Origin: Coriobacteriaceae bacterium AM48-5
GTDB lineage: Bacteria; Actinomycetota; Coriobacteriia; Coriobacteriales; Coriobacteriaceae
Length of the DNA: 59,580 bases
Assembly (NCBI GenBank): GCA_027669525.1
Contig: JAQEDJ010000008.1
Span: 1-59,580 of the forward strand
Direction of reading: 5' to 3'
The position numbers were made by a program, and so were the translations under genes. Numbering within the stretch: position 1 is the stretch's first letter; every line of letters starts with the position of its first letter. Positions 28,075 to 37,903 of the stretch are shown here, one piece after another. A model generated the notes under the pieces. The model did no database searches and had not been told where the DNA came from. It saw nothing but the letters and a program-made list of their open reading frames with translations.

Positions 28075-29256
28075 ATGAAAGAACTCTCCAATCGCACGGC
28101 ATCATTTACCGATTCGGTCATCCGTCGCATGACGCGTATCTCCAATAAGTATGGCGCCGTCAACCTCTCGCAGGGCTTCCCCGACTTCGATCCCCCGGCG
28201 CAGCTGCTCGATAGCCTCAGCACCATCGCCACCGACCCCAAGCCGCTTTACCACCAGTACTCCATCACGTGGGGCTCCCAAGCCATGTGCGAGGCGCTTG
28301 CCGCCAAGCAGGAGCACTTTATGGGCATGCCGGTCGACCCCAACCAAAACATCGTGGTCACCTGCGGCTCCACCGAGGCCATGATGGCCGCCATGATGAC
28401 GGTCACGAACCCCGGCGACAAGGTCGTAATCTTCTCGCCGTTCTACGAGAACTACGGCGCTGACACCATTCTCTCGGGGGCTGAGCCCATCTATGTGCCG
28501 CTCAACCCGCCCACCTTTGACTTCGACCGTGAGGTCCTCGAGGCGGCCTTCCGCGACAACGATCCCAAAGCAATCGTCCTGTGCAACCCATCCAACCCCT
28601 GCGGCAAGGTCTTTACCCGCGAGGAGCTCACCTTTATCGCCGACCTCTGCAAAAAGTACGACGCCTACTGCATCACCGACGAAGTCTACGAGCACATCGT
28701 CTACGCGCCCCACGAGCACGTGTACACGGCCACGCTGCCCGGCATGTTTGAGCGCACCATCAGCTGCAGCTCGCTGTCCAAGACCTACTCCATCACCGGT
28801 TGGCGCCTGGGCTACACCATCGCTCCCGCCGAAATCACCGAGCGCATCAAGAAGGTCCACGACTTCCTCACCGTGGGTGCCGCTGCTCCCCTGCAGGAAG
28901 CCGTCGTCACCGCCCTCAACTTCGACGCCAGCTATTACGATGAGGTTCTTGACCTCTATACCGCCAAACGCGACCTGTTCTGCCAGGGACTCGACAGCAT
29001 CGGTCTTGAGCATAACGTGCCGCAAGGCGCCTACTACGTGATGATGGATATCTCGGAGTTTGGCTATGACAGCGACCTCGACTTCTGCGAGGATTTGGCC
29101 TCCAAGGTGGGTGTGGGCGCCGTGCCCGGCTCGAGCTTCTTCCGCGAGCCCGTCAACCATCTGATCCGTTTCCACTTTGCCAAGCGAGACGAGACGCTTA
29201 ACGCGGCGCTGGAGAACCTCAAATCCCTGCGTGATAAAATCGAGCCACGCGGGTAA
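28075..29256 (+). CDS. Class I/II PLP aminotransferase
   Basis: A 393-residue fold-type I aminotransferase. I prefer the ATG at 28075 (MKELSNRTASFTDSV), preceded by GAAAGGAC, over an in-frame ATG at 28057. Visible blocks are NLSQGFPDFDPP, YSITWGSQ (substrate side), CNPSNPCGKVFTREEL, ITDEVYEHIVY (PLP-binding D and Y) and SLSKTYSITGWRLGY, which holds the catalytic Lys and the phosphate-binding Arg. The last block and SQGFPDF are typical of the aspartate/kynurenine/methionine aminotransferase-like group. The exact substrate cannot be read off. It is a single gene followed by a terminator. Confidence 0.92.
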   Translation: MKELSNRTASFTDSVIRRMTRISNKYGAVNLSQGFPDFDPPAQLLDSLSTIATDPKPLYHQYSITWGSQAMCEALAAKQEHFMGMPVDPNQNIVVTCGSTEAMMAAMMTVTNPGDKVVIFSPFYENYGADTILSGAEPIYVPLNPPTFDFDREVLEAAFRDNDPKAIVLCNPSNPCGKVFTREELTFIADLCKKYDAYCITDEVYEHIVYAPHEHVYTATLPGMFERTISCSSLSKTYSITGWRLGYTIAPAEITERIKKVHDFLTVGAAAPLQEAVVTALNFDASYYDEVLDLYTAKRDLFCQGLDSIGLEHNVPQGAYYVMMDISEFGYDSDLDFCEDLASKVGVGAVPGSSFFREPVNHLIRFHFAKRDETLNAALENLKSLRDKIEPRG

Positions 29257-29287
29257 GGACGACCCAGTAACTAAAGGCACTAAAGAT

Positions 29288-29324
29288 ACCTCGCGGACCC
29301 GTTGGGTCACGAGGTTTCTTTTTA
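29288..29324 (+). terminator. Terminator after the aminotransferase gene
   Basis: ACCTCG-CGGACCC pairs with GGGTC-ACGAGGT around GTT, followed by TTCTTTTT. Confidence 0.85.
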
Positions 29325-29396
29325 TAGCGACCTCATTAATTTTTTAGAGCGCTATACTTTAGAGAAGGAGCAACTCGTCCCAGAAAGAGGAACATT

Positions 29397-30287
29397 ATGG
29401 CAGAGCAGCAGCTTATCGGAGCGCTCGAGGCCGGTGGCACCAAGATGGTCTGCGCCACGGGCTATGCAGACGGTACGGTCCTGGAACGTGTGCAGATCGC
29501 GACCACGACCCCGCAGGAGACCGTCGAGGCCGTCAACGCGTGGTTTGCGAACAAGGGCATCACTGCGCTGGGCATCGGCGCGTTTGGCCCCACCGCGGTC
29601 AACCCCGCCTCGCCCCAATACGGCAAGATCCTGGAGACCCCCAAGACGGCATGGCGCTACTTTGACCTGCTGGGCAGCATCCAAAACGAGCTCAATATCC
29701 CCTGCGGCTACGACACCGACGTCAACGTCGCCTGCCTGGGCGAGGTCACGTTCGGTTGCGCCAAGGGCCTCACCGATGTGGTCTACCTGACCATCGGCAC
29801 CGGCGTGGGCGCCGGCGTGCTCTCGGGCGGTCAGCTCGTGCATGGCATGATGCATCCCGAGGCCGGCCACATCCTCGTCACGCGCGACCCGCGCGACACC
29901 ATCGGCGAGCATAGCGCCTGCCCCTTCCATGACAACTGCCTTGAAGGCCTCATCGCCGGCCCTGGCGTCAAAAAGCGCTGGGGTGGCAAAAGCGCCGGAG
30001 AGATGGCCGACGACCCGGATGCCATGGACCTGCTTGCCGGCTATCTGGCGCAGGCGCTCATGACCTACACGCTGTGCTACGCACCGCAAAAGATCATCAT
30101 TGGCGGCGGCGTGGCCGACCACACACCCATCGTACCGCTCGCGCGCAAGAAGTGCGCCGAGATGCTCAACGGCTACATCGTCACGCCCGAGATGGCCGAC
30201 ATCGATAGCTACATCGTCAACAACAGCCTCGAGGGCAAGCAGGGCATTATGGGCTGCCTGGCCCTGGGCGCACAGGCGCTTCAGTAG
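29397..30287 (+). CDS. ROK-family sugar kinase, probable fructokinase
   Basis: A 296-residue ROK kinase. The N-terminal GALEAGGTKMVCA is the phosphate-1 motif as found in fructokinases (EAGGTK). GIGAFGP is at about residues 61-67 and YLTIGTGVGAGVL is the phosphate-2 loop. HPEAGHILVTRDPRDT followed by HSACPFHDNCLEG carries the zinc-binding His/Cys set of fructokinases, and IIIGGGV is the C-terminal nucleotide loop. The GLEG-like signature reads NCLEGLIAGPG. It phosphorylates fructose or a related hexose with ATP. Start: GAGGAACATT precedes the ATG. Confidence 0.92.
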   Translation: MAEQQLIGALEAGGTKMVCATGYADGTVLERVQIATTTPQETVEAVNAWFANKGITALGIGAFGPTAVNPASPQYGKILETPKTAWRYFDLLGSIQNELNIPCGYDTDVNVACLGEVTFGCAKGLTDVVYLTIGTGVGAGVLSGGQLVHGMMHPEAGHILVTRDPRDTIGEHSACPFHDNCLEGLIAGPGVKKRWGGKSAGEMADDPDAMDLLAGYLAQALMTYTLCYAPQKIIIGGGVADHTPIVPLARKKCAEMLNGYIVTPEMADIDSYIVNNSLEGKQGIMGCLALGAQALQ

Positions 30288-30370
30288 CAGACGCACCCAC
30301 AGGACGTGGCGCGCCCGGCAAATCCGACCTACGGAACGACGCCACCACGCCTCATATAAGCTCTCAAATA

Positions 30371-30416
30371 AAAAAGGCCGCCTAGGACCAAACAATACGT
30401 CCTAGGCGGCCTTTTT
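30371..30416. terminator. Bidirectional terminator between fructokinase and vanZ-like genes
   Basis: AAAAAGGCCGCCTAGGAC pairs with GTCCTAGGCGGCCTTTTT around CAAACAATAC, with A-run and T-run on opposite sides. The stop codon of the leftward VanZ gene lies inside the stem. Confidence 0.95.
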
Positions 30417-30851
30417 GGCGCACATCAGCGACCGTAAGAGATATCGGAGCACAACGCCCGTTGCCGCACCACAGCAGTCGATCATCACATCGGTGATCAT
30501 GCCGGCGCGTCCCGGCACAAAGAGCTGAATCGTCTCGTCGATCGAGGGAATCAGCAGCAGGAACACCGCCGTGGGCAGCAGCACGTCAAAGGTGCGCCGG
30601 CCCTCAAAATCAAAGGCGTGCGTTGCCAAGATGCCGAGCACCATATACTCGGTAAAATGCGCGCACTTGCGAACAACAAAGTTGGTCACCCATGCATATG
30701 GAAGTCCCACGCCGCGCAGGAAACCGCGGATAGCTTCCATGACCGTTAGGCTCAGCGAACCCGACCCCGAGCCGGGAACCAGCGAATTGCCCCAGATCAA
30801 GAGCGCCATCAGGCAGGTCACGACCGCCCATTTTCGATTGATCTTAACCAT
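30402..30851 (-). CDS. VanZ-family membrane protein
   Basis: A 149-residue protein with four predicted membrane spans and the VanZ-like blocks RKCAHFTEYMVLGI and SIDETIQLFVPGRAGMITDVMIDCCG. VanZ proteins are linked to glycopeptide tolerance and envelope functions, but most chromosomal members are uncharacterised. It begins seven bases after the upstream gene ends, so the two are co-transcribed. GGAGG lies rather far (13 bases) from the ATG, suggesting coupled translation. Confidence 0.88.
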   Translation of the reverse strand: MVKINRKWAVVTCLMALLIWGNSLVPGSGSGSLSLTVMEAIRGFLRGVGLPYAWVTNFVVRKCAHFTEYMVLGILATHAFDFEGRRTFDVLLPTAVFLLLIPSIDETIQLFVPGRAGMITDVMIDCCGAATGVVLRYLLRSLMCAKKAA

Positions 30852-30858
30852 GCAGAAG

Positions 30859-32258
30859 TTATGCCTCCGCGCGGAGCGGCGCGAAGCTGGCGGTACCGCC
30901 CTCGATAACGCTCAGATAGGCACGGCCCGTACGCTTGGCGGTAGAGGACTGCAGGCGCTCGATCTCTTCCTCGAGGATCTGATTGACGCGCTCGTGACGA
31001 CGATTTTCCATAATGCCGGCGGCAATAGCCTCGGCCCGCTCGATGCTCTCACGCGAGATACGGGCAGTATCCTCGGGGAACACAGCGCTGTGACGGCCGA
31101 CATAGGCGGGGGCAGCAGGCTGAGGGGCAGCGACGGGAGCGGGGGCTGAAACAGGAGCAGGCTCGTCAATCTCATCCAGAATCGCGGTGGCGGCGGCCCA
31201 CATACCTCGTGGCCCGAGTAATCGGCCATGGGGACATCAACCTCGAGCGAGGCGTCCGGAAGGTCGCCGGTGTCGATGCGATCTTGGGCATCAATCGATG
31301 CGGTGATGGCTGCAGGCTCATCGAGGTCATCGAGATCGATGCCCGCGGCACCGGAGATGATAGGCATGCTGGCGAGGTTTGCATTGTACGGCGCAGCCTC
31401 AGCCGCCTGCTGCTGGGCAGGAGCGCCCCAAAGCGAGCTTTCGGCGGCACGGCGGGCGGCAACGGCCTCCTCGTCCGCGGTAATGGCTTCATCAATGTAC
31501 GAATTGTCGGCAGAAGTGTTCGCGTCCGCCGAGGTAGCGCTGTAGGCGTTATTGGCTGCCGCGTTGGCAACGAGCGCCACGAAAGCCGCCGTGCTGCCCG
31601 CAGGGGCGGCCTGGGAGCCCGATACGGCACGTGCCGCGGCGGCGATGTCATCGCGATTGAAGGAGCCGGTCTGCCCGCCGTTGGTGAGCTCGTCGATGGC
31701 GACTTGATAGACGTCGCGCGAGCGTGCAGGGTCGCAGCTCACCGGCGAATCGTCGTCGAGCATGCTGTCGATCATGGACCAAGCCTCGGCCTCGTCCATA
31801 GCATCTGCGGCTCGAGCGATGGTAGGGACACCATCATCGGCATGACGGCGCTGGAACGCACCAGTCAGGCCGGAAAGGAATGCCGAGGTAGACTGCTCCG
31901 ACTGAGCCTGAGAAGCAGAAGCCGCAGCGTACGGAATCGCATCCTGCTGCTGAGCTGGAATCGAGGCGGTCTTGAACTCGCTTTGATGCTGATTGAGATT
32001 GGCGGCACCGCCCATGGCATCGGGCTGGAACAGACGCTCTTCACGCTGCGCACGATACTCGGAGATACCCAGCGAGGCGGCATAGATACCCACGCCCGCC
32101 ACCGCGCCCACGGCGAAGGGAACTGCACCCGCCACGACCGTCTCGTTCACCGACGAAAACGGCAGCGTCGCGGCATACATAACCACGGGAGCGGCAAGGC
32201 CGATCCCGCACGAAAGTCCGGCAAGGACTGCTCGTTGTGTTGCATCAGAAGAAGCCAT
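30859..32258 (-). CDS. Ala-rich membrane-anchored protein of unknown function (one frameshift)
   Basis: The start at 32258 (MASSDATQRAVLAGLSCG) follows GGGGAGAGC. Two membrane helices lie within the first 60 residues (VLAGLSCGIGLAAPVVMYAA and a second ending VAGVGIYAAS). A long Ala/Ser/Asp/Gln-rich cytoplasmic-type region follows with little predicted structure. The frame breaks near 31204 (one base missing in GAGGTATG), after which WAAATAILDEIDEPAPVSAP leads to a helical end with SRESIERAEAIAAGIMENRR and a tail reading AYLSVIEGG. No family is recognised. It is co-transcribed with the VanZ gene. Confidence 0.65.
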
Positions 32259-32571
32259 GAGCTCTCCCCATCTTCCAGCACCCAAATCGCATCATTCAGT
32301 TGGCTGCGCGAGAGAAGATGAAGCGGGGCTATGCCCCAAAGCAACGGTATATGGTTCGTTTCATCTGCGTTTTCCGTCGCGAAGCTTAAAAGTTATTATG
32401 CGAAACCGTCCTGTCGATTGCAAGTGACGATGTCGGATTGAAACGGGAAACCTGCTGCTCGTCGGTCTTACGGTCAAAAATAAGCGCGGAGCGGCGCTAT
32501 AGAAAAGGGCCGAGGCTCAAAGCCCCGACCCTTTATCGCATTGATGACTATCGCTGCGCGTGGATGACAAC
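32259..32571. other. Intergenic region between rho and the Ala-rich protein gene
   Basis: The left part holds the rho terminator (32502-32534). The right part, about 32320-32400, must contain the promoter of the leftward Ala-rich gene; no strong -10/-35 pair stands out. No gene is seen. Confidence 0.4.
32502..32534 (-). terminator. Terminator of rho
   Basis: Read leftward, AAAGGGTCGGGGCT pairs with AGCCTCGGCCCTTTT around TTG. It lies about 40 bases past the rho stop. Confidence 0.8.
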
Positions 32572-35178
32572 CTAGAACGTCTGCTCGTAGTCGCTGTGTT
32601 TTTTGGCCGAACGCACCAGGAACTCCTGGTTGGTGTTGGTGCCCTTAAGACCCTTGATAAACGATGCGGCTGCGCGCTCGGTGTTGTTCATGCCGGCAAG
32701 AATGCGACGCAGACCAAAGACAAACGGACGCATCTGCTCGTCGACCAACAGGTCCTCGTTACGCGTACCGGAGGCAACGGGGTCGATAGCCGGGAAGATG
32801 CGGCGGTCGGCCAGGTCGCGGTCGAGCTTAAGCTCCATGTTGCCGGTGCCCTTGAACTCCTCAAAGATGACTTCGTCCATCTTGGAACCGGTGTCGATGA
32901 GGGCAGAGGCCAGGATGGTAAGCGAGCCACCGTTCTCGATATTGCGGGCTGCACCCAGGAAGCGCTTGGGCGGATATAGGGCCGCCGAATCGACGCCGCC
33001 CGAAAGGATGCGGCCCGAGGCGGGCGCCGCCAAGTTGTAGGCGCGGGCGAGGCGCGTGATGGAGTCGAGCACCACCACGACGTCGCCACCCAGCTCTACG
33101 ATGCGCTTGGCGCGCTCGATGACGAGCTCTGCCACGCGGGTGTGGTTGTCGGCAGGCATATCGAAGGTCGACGCCACAACCTCGCCCTTGATGGAACGCT
33201 GCATATCGGTGACCTCTTCGGGGCGCTCGTCGACGAGCAGGCAGATGAGGTGCACCTCGGGGTTGTTAATCGAGATAGACTGGCAGATCTTCTTGAGGAT
33301 CGTGGTCTTGCCGGCCTTGGGCGGGGACACGATCAGGCCGCGCTGGCCCTTGCCGATCGGTGACACGATGTCGATGGCGCGGCCGGTAATAGAGTCCTTG
33401 CCGTGCTCCATGCGCAGCGGCTCGTTGGGATAGACCGGGGTGAGGTCGCCGAACTTGGGACGGTTGCGAATCTGCTCGGGGTCCAGACCGTTGACGGTCG
33501 TGATTTTGGCGAGGCCGGCGCGCTTGTCGCCGCCGCGCGAAGGACGCAGCGAGCCCTCGATGACGTCGCCCGTGCGCAGGCGCGCGGAGCGGATGAGGTA
33601 GGCGGGCACGAAGGCGTCGTCGTTGGACTTCATGTAGCCATGGGCGTGGATGATGCCGGAGCTGTCCGGGCGAATCTGCAGAATGCCCTTGATGTCGCGG
33701 AAGCCCTCGGCCTTCGCAGCGGTGACGTAGATTTCCTCGACGAGCTCGGCCTTCTTCTTGCCGGTCGTCTCGATCTCGAACTCCTTAGCCTTCTCGCGCA
33801 GCTCAGCGACCTTCATGGCCGCGAGTTCCTCGCGCGAAAGCGTGGGCTCGGTGGGAGCGGCATTACGCTCCTTGTTGCGCTGTTTGCGATCGCGCTGGCG
33901 GTTGCGACGGTCGTTGTTGCGGTCGTCCTTACGCTCGTTGCGCTCGTCGTTGCGCTTGTGCTGGCGACGGTTGGGACGAGTGCCGTCTTCGCCCTCAGCG
34001 GGGGCGGCACCATCGGTTGCGGGGGTGCCAACATTGGCCGCGGCGGCGTCATTGGCCTCGGCGCCAGAATCAACCTGCGCTTCGACATCCTGCTGCTCGG
34101 ACGCCTTGGCCTTAACGGACTTCTTACGACCGCGCTTGGGCTTCTCGGACGCAGGCTGTTCGACGTCCTGGGCCTTGGCGACATCAGTCGACGCATCGGC
34201 GGTCGTCTCGGCAGAATCCTCGGACGCACCCTTCTTGGCAGCCTTGGCCTTGGACGTGCGCTTAGCAGCAGTACGACGGCTGCGACCGGGACGGACGTCG
34301 GCGGGCTCGGCATCGGCGGGAGCGGCCTCGGAAGTCGTAGCATCCTGGACGGGTGCATCGGCAGCGGTTGCAGACTCGGCGGTCGCCGCAGCATCCCGAG
34401 CGGCGGCGGCTGCGGCTGCGGCTCTCTGCCTCGACGAAGGCCTTGGGCTTGCGACCGCGACGGTGCGGGCGCAAAGCCGGATCGACAACGGGAACTTCGC
34501 TGGCCTCGACAGGCACAGCGGGCTCAGCAGGCGATGCGCCCTCCCCTGCCGCGGAACGGACCGAAGCCTCAGTGAGCTCGGGGGCTACCTGTTCCGCAAC
34601 TTGCTCGGCCTTAGCAGCCGTGCGGCGGCGTGTGCGCGGTGCCGGCTTCTCGGTCGGTTGGTCGGCGGCAAGAACCTCGGTGGCGGCAGGAGTCTCGAGT
34701 ACAGACGGAGCTGCAAGCTCGGTCAGAGCCGCGGCCTCGCGCTCGGCAGCACGACGGCGGCGCGCACCACCTGAGCCTCGCTAATCTGCGCCAACGCACG
34801 TGCCTGCGCGAGCACGACGGCGGCGCGCACCACCTGAGCCTCGCTAATCTGCGCCAACGCACGTGCCTGCGCGACCTCATCGGAAATCGGCGCCGAGGAG
34901 TCAGCTGCAACGGTGAGCTTGGCGCGCGTCGTGCGCGTGGTACGGCGCTTTGGCTTGGTGACCTCCTCGCCGTCAGCGGCAGGCTTGGCCGTGCGGCGCA
35001 TGCGCTTGGGCTTTGCCGGAGCAGCCTCCTCACCAGTTGCAGGCGCAGGCGTCGAAGCAGCCTTAGGCGTCTCGGGAGCCGAGGCTTGCGCGGGCGCCGC
35101 GACCTGGTCCGACGCAACCGGTGCAGCGGGAGCGGCTTGCGTCGTCGTTATTTCGTTTTCTTGCTGTTGATCAGACAC
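32572..35178 (-). CDS. rho: Transcription termination factor Rho (two frameshifts in the N-terminal extension)
   Basis: Rho is the hexameric RNA-dependent ATPase that ends transcription. The conserved core is intact: the RNA-binding GILQIRPDSSGIIHAHGY, Walker A PPKAGKTTILKK, LLVDERPEEVTDM, VVVVLDSITRLARAYN, and the secondary RNA-binding SGGVDSAALYPPKRFLGAARN. The N-terminal extension of roughly 400 residues is Ala/Glu/Lys/Arg-rich low complexity, as in many actinobacterial Rho proteins. It starts at MSDQQQENEITTTQ (35178) and needs frame changes near 34763 and 34425. A 63-base tandem duplication sits beside the first change. The ATG at 34488 is internal. Confidence 0.93.
34749..34874. repeat. 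63-bp tandem duplication inside rho
   Basis: Two adjacent identical 63-base copies (34749-34811 and 34812-34874) encode VVLAQARALAQISEAQVVRAA twice in frame. The copies show no divergence, so the event is either very recent or an assembly artefact next to a frameshift. Confidence 0.85.
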
Positions 35179-35351
35179 AGTGTTTGCTCAACTTTCTTTT
35201 CAAGCCCTGTGATCACATGCTCCCTGCATAAACCTTCAGGGCGGCTAAACAGTCTAGTTCCGTTCAAAACGACGGACATCATTGATCTGTATCGAGATGA
35301 TTGCGTCAACTACGCAGCGTTAGTGTAACACAACCGCCGCCACCTGCAACT

Positions 35352-35399
35352 TAGTCATTGGGGGCGTTCTTAAACGACTAGTCAAAAGGGACACTCTTT
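35352..35399. repeat. Dispersed intergenic repeat, family B (copy 1)
   Basis: TAGTCATTGGGGGCGTTCTT and the following AAACGACTA, then GGGACACTCTT, match the segment at 54779-54825 with few differences. TAGTC and GACTA form short inverted ends. Confidence 0.65.
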
Positions 35400-35432
35400 G
35401 GTCTACCACCCACAAATCAGACTGCCTCCGCC

Positions 35433-35584
35433 AAAACTATGGCGGTTTACTACGACGAATCGATCAACCGCGACCACTCCGAAACATGTTGAACTAAAAA
35501 CCGCAGGTAGATGCCTTGCGCTTTTTTGCGAAAAGCCGGCGTGGTTGGAAATTCCCAATTCATCGTAGTAAACCGGCATAGTTT
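35433..35584. repeat. Inverted-repeat element (about 152 bp)
   Basis: The left arm 35433-35460 and right arm 35558-35584 are inverted copies sharing the core GGTTTACTACGA with two or three mismatches over about 27 bases. The interior has no coding capacity. It is MITE-like in size. Confidence 0.55.
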
Positions 35585-35628
35585 CGTATTTCCAGCAGTT
35601 CCAAATTCGTCAATACGTCGGCATTTGC

Positions 35629-35664
35629 GAAAAAAGCCCGACCTCCGTGGGAGATCGGGCTTAT
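35629..35664 (-). terminator. Terminator of argS
   Basis: Read leftward, AAGCCCGATCTCCC pairs with GGAGGTCGGGCTT, followed by a T-run. Confidence 0.9.
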
Positions 35665-35707
35665 AGGGCTCAGTTAAACCAACCTACACGGTCAAATGAC
35701 CCGCAGA

Positions 35708-37561
35708 TTACATCTGCTCGGGCGCGGAAACGCCAACGAGGGTAAGCACCAGGGCGAGCGTCACGCGGACAGCGTCGCAAGCTGCCAGACGGGCGCGCGA
35801 AAGCTCGGGGTCGACGGGACGGCCCTCGCTCGGCAGAACCTGGCAGGCAGCGTAGAAGCTGTGGAAGTCGCCGGCGAGCTCCTCGGCAAAGTGGGTCAGA
35901 CGGAACGGGGCGCGATCGCGAGCGCAGCTGGCGATCAGGTCGGTGAGCTCATTGAGCTTGCGCGAAAGGGCGAGCTCGGTCGGGTCGGTCAGCAGCGAGT
36001 AATCGACGTTCTCACCGATGGCCTTGGCGGCAACGGCCTTCATGCCCATCTCGTCGGCCTGCTCGGCGGTAACGTCGGCGGCACGGCGCAGGATGGAGCA
36101 CACGCGGGCGTGAGCATACTGCACGTAATAGACCGGGTTGGAGTTGTCGCGCTTCTTAACGGCCTCGATGTCGAAGTCGACCATCTGGTTGGAGCTCTTG
36201 GAGATGAGCGTGTAGCGAGCGGCATCGGAGCCAACCTCGTCGACGAGCTCCTGAAGGGTCACCATGGTGCCCTTGCGCTTGGACATACGGACGGGCTTGC
36301 CGTTACGCAGCAGGTTGACGAGCTGGCCCAGTAGAACCTCGAACTTGCCGGGGTAACCCAGAGCGTCGCAGACGCAGCGGACGCGCTCGATGTAACCGTG
36401 GTGGTCGGCGCCCCAGATGTCGATGACGTGGTCGACGCGCTGGAACTTATCCCAGTGATAGGCGACGTCGGAGGCGAAGTAGGTGTACTCGCCGTCGGAC
36501 TTGATCAGGACGCGGTCCTTGTCGTCGCCCAGATCGGTGGAGCGGAACCACAGGGCGCCGTCCTTGGTGTAGAGGTAGCCCATCTTGTCGAGCTTCTCAA
36601 AAGCGCGGTCGACGGCGGAGGTGCCGGCGGTCTCGCCCTCGGTGTCCTTCACATACAGCGAGCGCTCGGAGTACCAACGGTCAAAGTCGCAGTTGACGGC
36701 GTGGCAGAGGTCGCGCATGTTGTCGACCATCTTCACGTAGCCGCGCTCACGGAAGCTCTCCATACGCTCCTGCGGATCGGCGTCGACCCACTTGTCGCCG
36801 TCGGTGCGCCAGAACTCGGCGGCCTCGTCGATGATGTAGTCGCCGCCGTAAGAGTCCTTGCCCAAGGTCTCGGCAAAGTTGTCCTGATACGGATGGGTCT
36901 CGGGGTGCTCGTCGTTCTCGTCGGCAACAAAGGCGTCACGGTCGGCGATCAGCAGCTTATGAGCCTCGTCGATATCAACGCCCTGCTTGGCGATGATGTC
37001 GGCAAGCTGCATATAGCGCGTGCTGATGGAGTTGCCGAAGGTGTTCATCTGAGAGCCGTGGTCATTGATGTAGAACTCACGCTGGATGTCGTAACCGGCG
37101 TGGTCCATGACACGGCAAAGGGAGTCGCCCAGAGCGGCCCAGCGGCCGTGACCAATGTGCATGGGGCCGACGGGGTTGGCGGAAACGAACTCGACCTGGG
37201 TCTTCAGGCCACCACCGACGTTGGACTTAGCGAAGTCCATGCCCTTCTCGCGAGCCTCGCCAAAGATGGCATTCTTGACGGCAACGGAGAGGTAGAAGTT
37301 GATGAAACCGGGGCCTGCGATCTCAACCTTCTCGATCGCGGGATCCTCGGGCATATGGGCAACGATGGCCTCGGCGATCTTGCGCGGGGCGCAGTGGGCC
37401 AGCTTGGCGGACTTCAGGGCCATGGTAGAGGTCCACTCGCCATGAGAAGTGTCAGCCGGTCGCTCGATAGCGCAATCGTCAAGTTCAAATGCGGAAAGGT
37501 CGCCGGCCTCCTGGGCCGCAGCAAGCGCAGCGCGTACCAGCTCTTCAATCTTCTCGGGCAT
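35708..37561 (-). CDS. argS: Arginyl-tRNA synthetase
   Basis: A class I synthetase of 617 residues that charges tRNA-Arg. The start at 37561 (MPEKIEELVRAALAAAQEAG) follows AAGGAGGATCT. The HIGH motif is in NPVGPMHIGHGRWAALGD and the KMSKS-like motif in RMSKRKGTMVTLQEL; the DALR anticodon-binding domain ends with the typical ALVLTLVGVSAPEQM. The N-terminal Add1 domain is present (residues 1-100). It is a single gene with its own terminator. Several TGCATAA-type motifs lie upstream. Confidence 0.97.
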   Translation of the reverse strand: MPEKIEELVRAALAAAQEAGDLSAFELDDCAIERPADTSHGEWTSTMALKSAKLAHCAPRKIAEAIVAHMPEDPAIEKVEIAGPGFINFYLSVAVKNAIFGEAREKGMDFAKSNVGGGLKTQVEFVSANPVGPMHIGHGRWAALGDSLCRVMDHAGYDIQREFYINDHGSQMNTFGNSISTRYMQLADIIAKQGVDIDEAHKLLIADRDAFVADENDEHPETHPYQDNFAETLGKDSYGGDYIIDEAAEFWRTDGDKWVDADPQERMESFRERGYVKMVDNMRDLCHAVNCDFDRWYSERSLYVKDTEGETAGTSAVDRAFEKLDKMGYLYTKDGALWFRSTDLGDDKDRVLIKSDGEYTYFASDVAYHWDKFQRVDHVIDIWGADHHGYIERVRCVCDALGYPGKFEVLLGQLVNLLRNGKPVRMSKRKGTMVTLQELVDEVGSDAARYTLISKSSNQMVDFDIEAVKKRDNSNPVYYVQYAHARVCSILRRAADVTAEQADEMGMKAVAAKAIGENVDYSLLTDPTELALSRKLNELTDLIASCARDRAPFRLTHFAEELAGDFHSFYAACQVLPSEGRPVDPELSRARLAACDAVRVTLALVLTLVGVSAPEQM

Positions 37562-37903
37562 AGATCCTCCTTGTGTTAAAGCCCCCGAGCTCTTGGTCAC
37601 TCGTAGGGCAAAAGCCAGAGTTTGTAGCACTCTATCACAAGCGACGGGCACTGTCGCAGGGTAAAGCCAATCGAAATTGCATATGCACAAAATTGACTAC
37701 AGCTTGCATGGAGTCACTCAAAGATGCCGGTCTGCCTGCAGATTATGCAGGCGTTGAAAATGCATAAAGGTGTGAATGAGCTGCGTCTGTTATCGAATAC
37801 TCTTACCTATCAGAATTGTGTGCTTTTCCTGCATAAAGTAAGGGTTTGCGCACGTCAGCGTGTTATTCTAGACATACGTAAATTCGTATAAGTTGGAGGT
37901 AGC
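37562..37903. promoter_or_regulatory. argS/carD divergent regulatory region with TGCATA motifs
   Basis: No full gene is seen. TGCATA recurs as TTGCATATGCAC (about 37677), AATGCATAAAG (about 37759) and CCTGCATAAAG (about 37830), plus TTATGCAGG (about 37743). They could be ARG-box-like half sites, since argS lies downstream on the left; this is a guess. A short frame MESLKDAGLPADYAGVENA (37708-37767) looks codon-like but lacks a ribosome site. TATTCT near 37863 may be the carD -10. Confidence 0.25.

Larger units (their letters stand above)
35179..35707. other. Repeat-filled intergenic region between argS and rho
   Basis: No gene is seen. The right end holds the argS terminator, the centre an inverted-repeat element (35433-35584), and the left part a dispersed repeat (35352-35399) and the rho promoter region. 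Confidence 0.6.

Noticed and set aside
28102..29310. 402-residue minus-strand frame opposite the aminotransferase
   Set aside because: Shadow of a well-supported aminotransferase gene.
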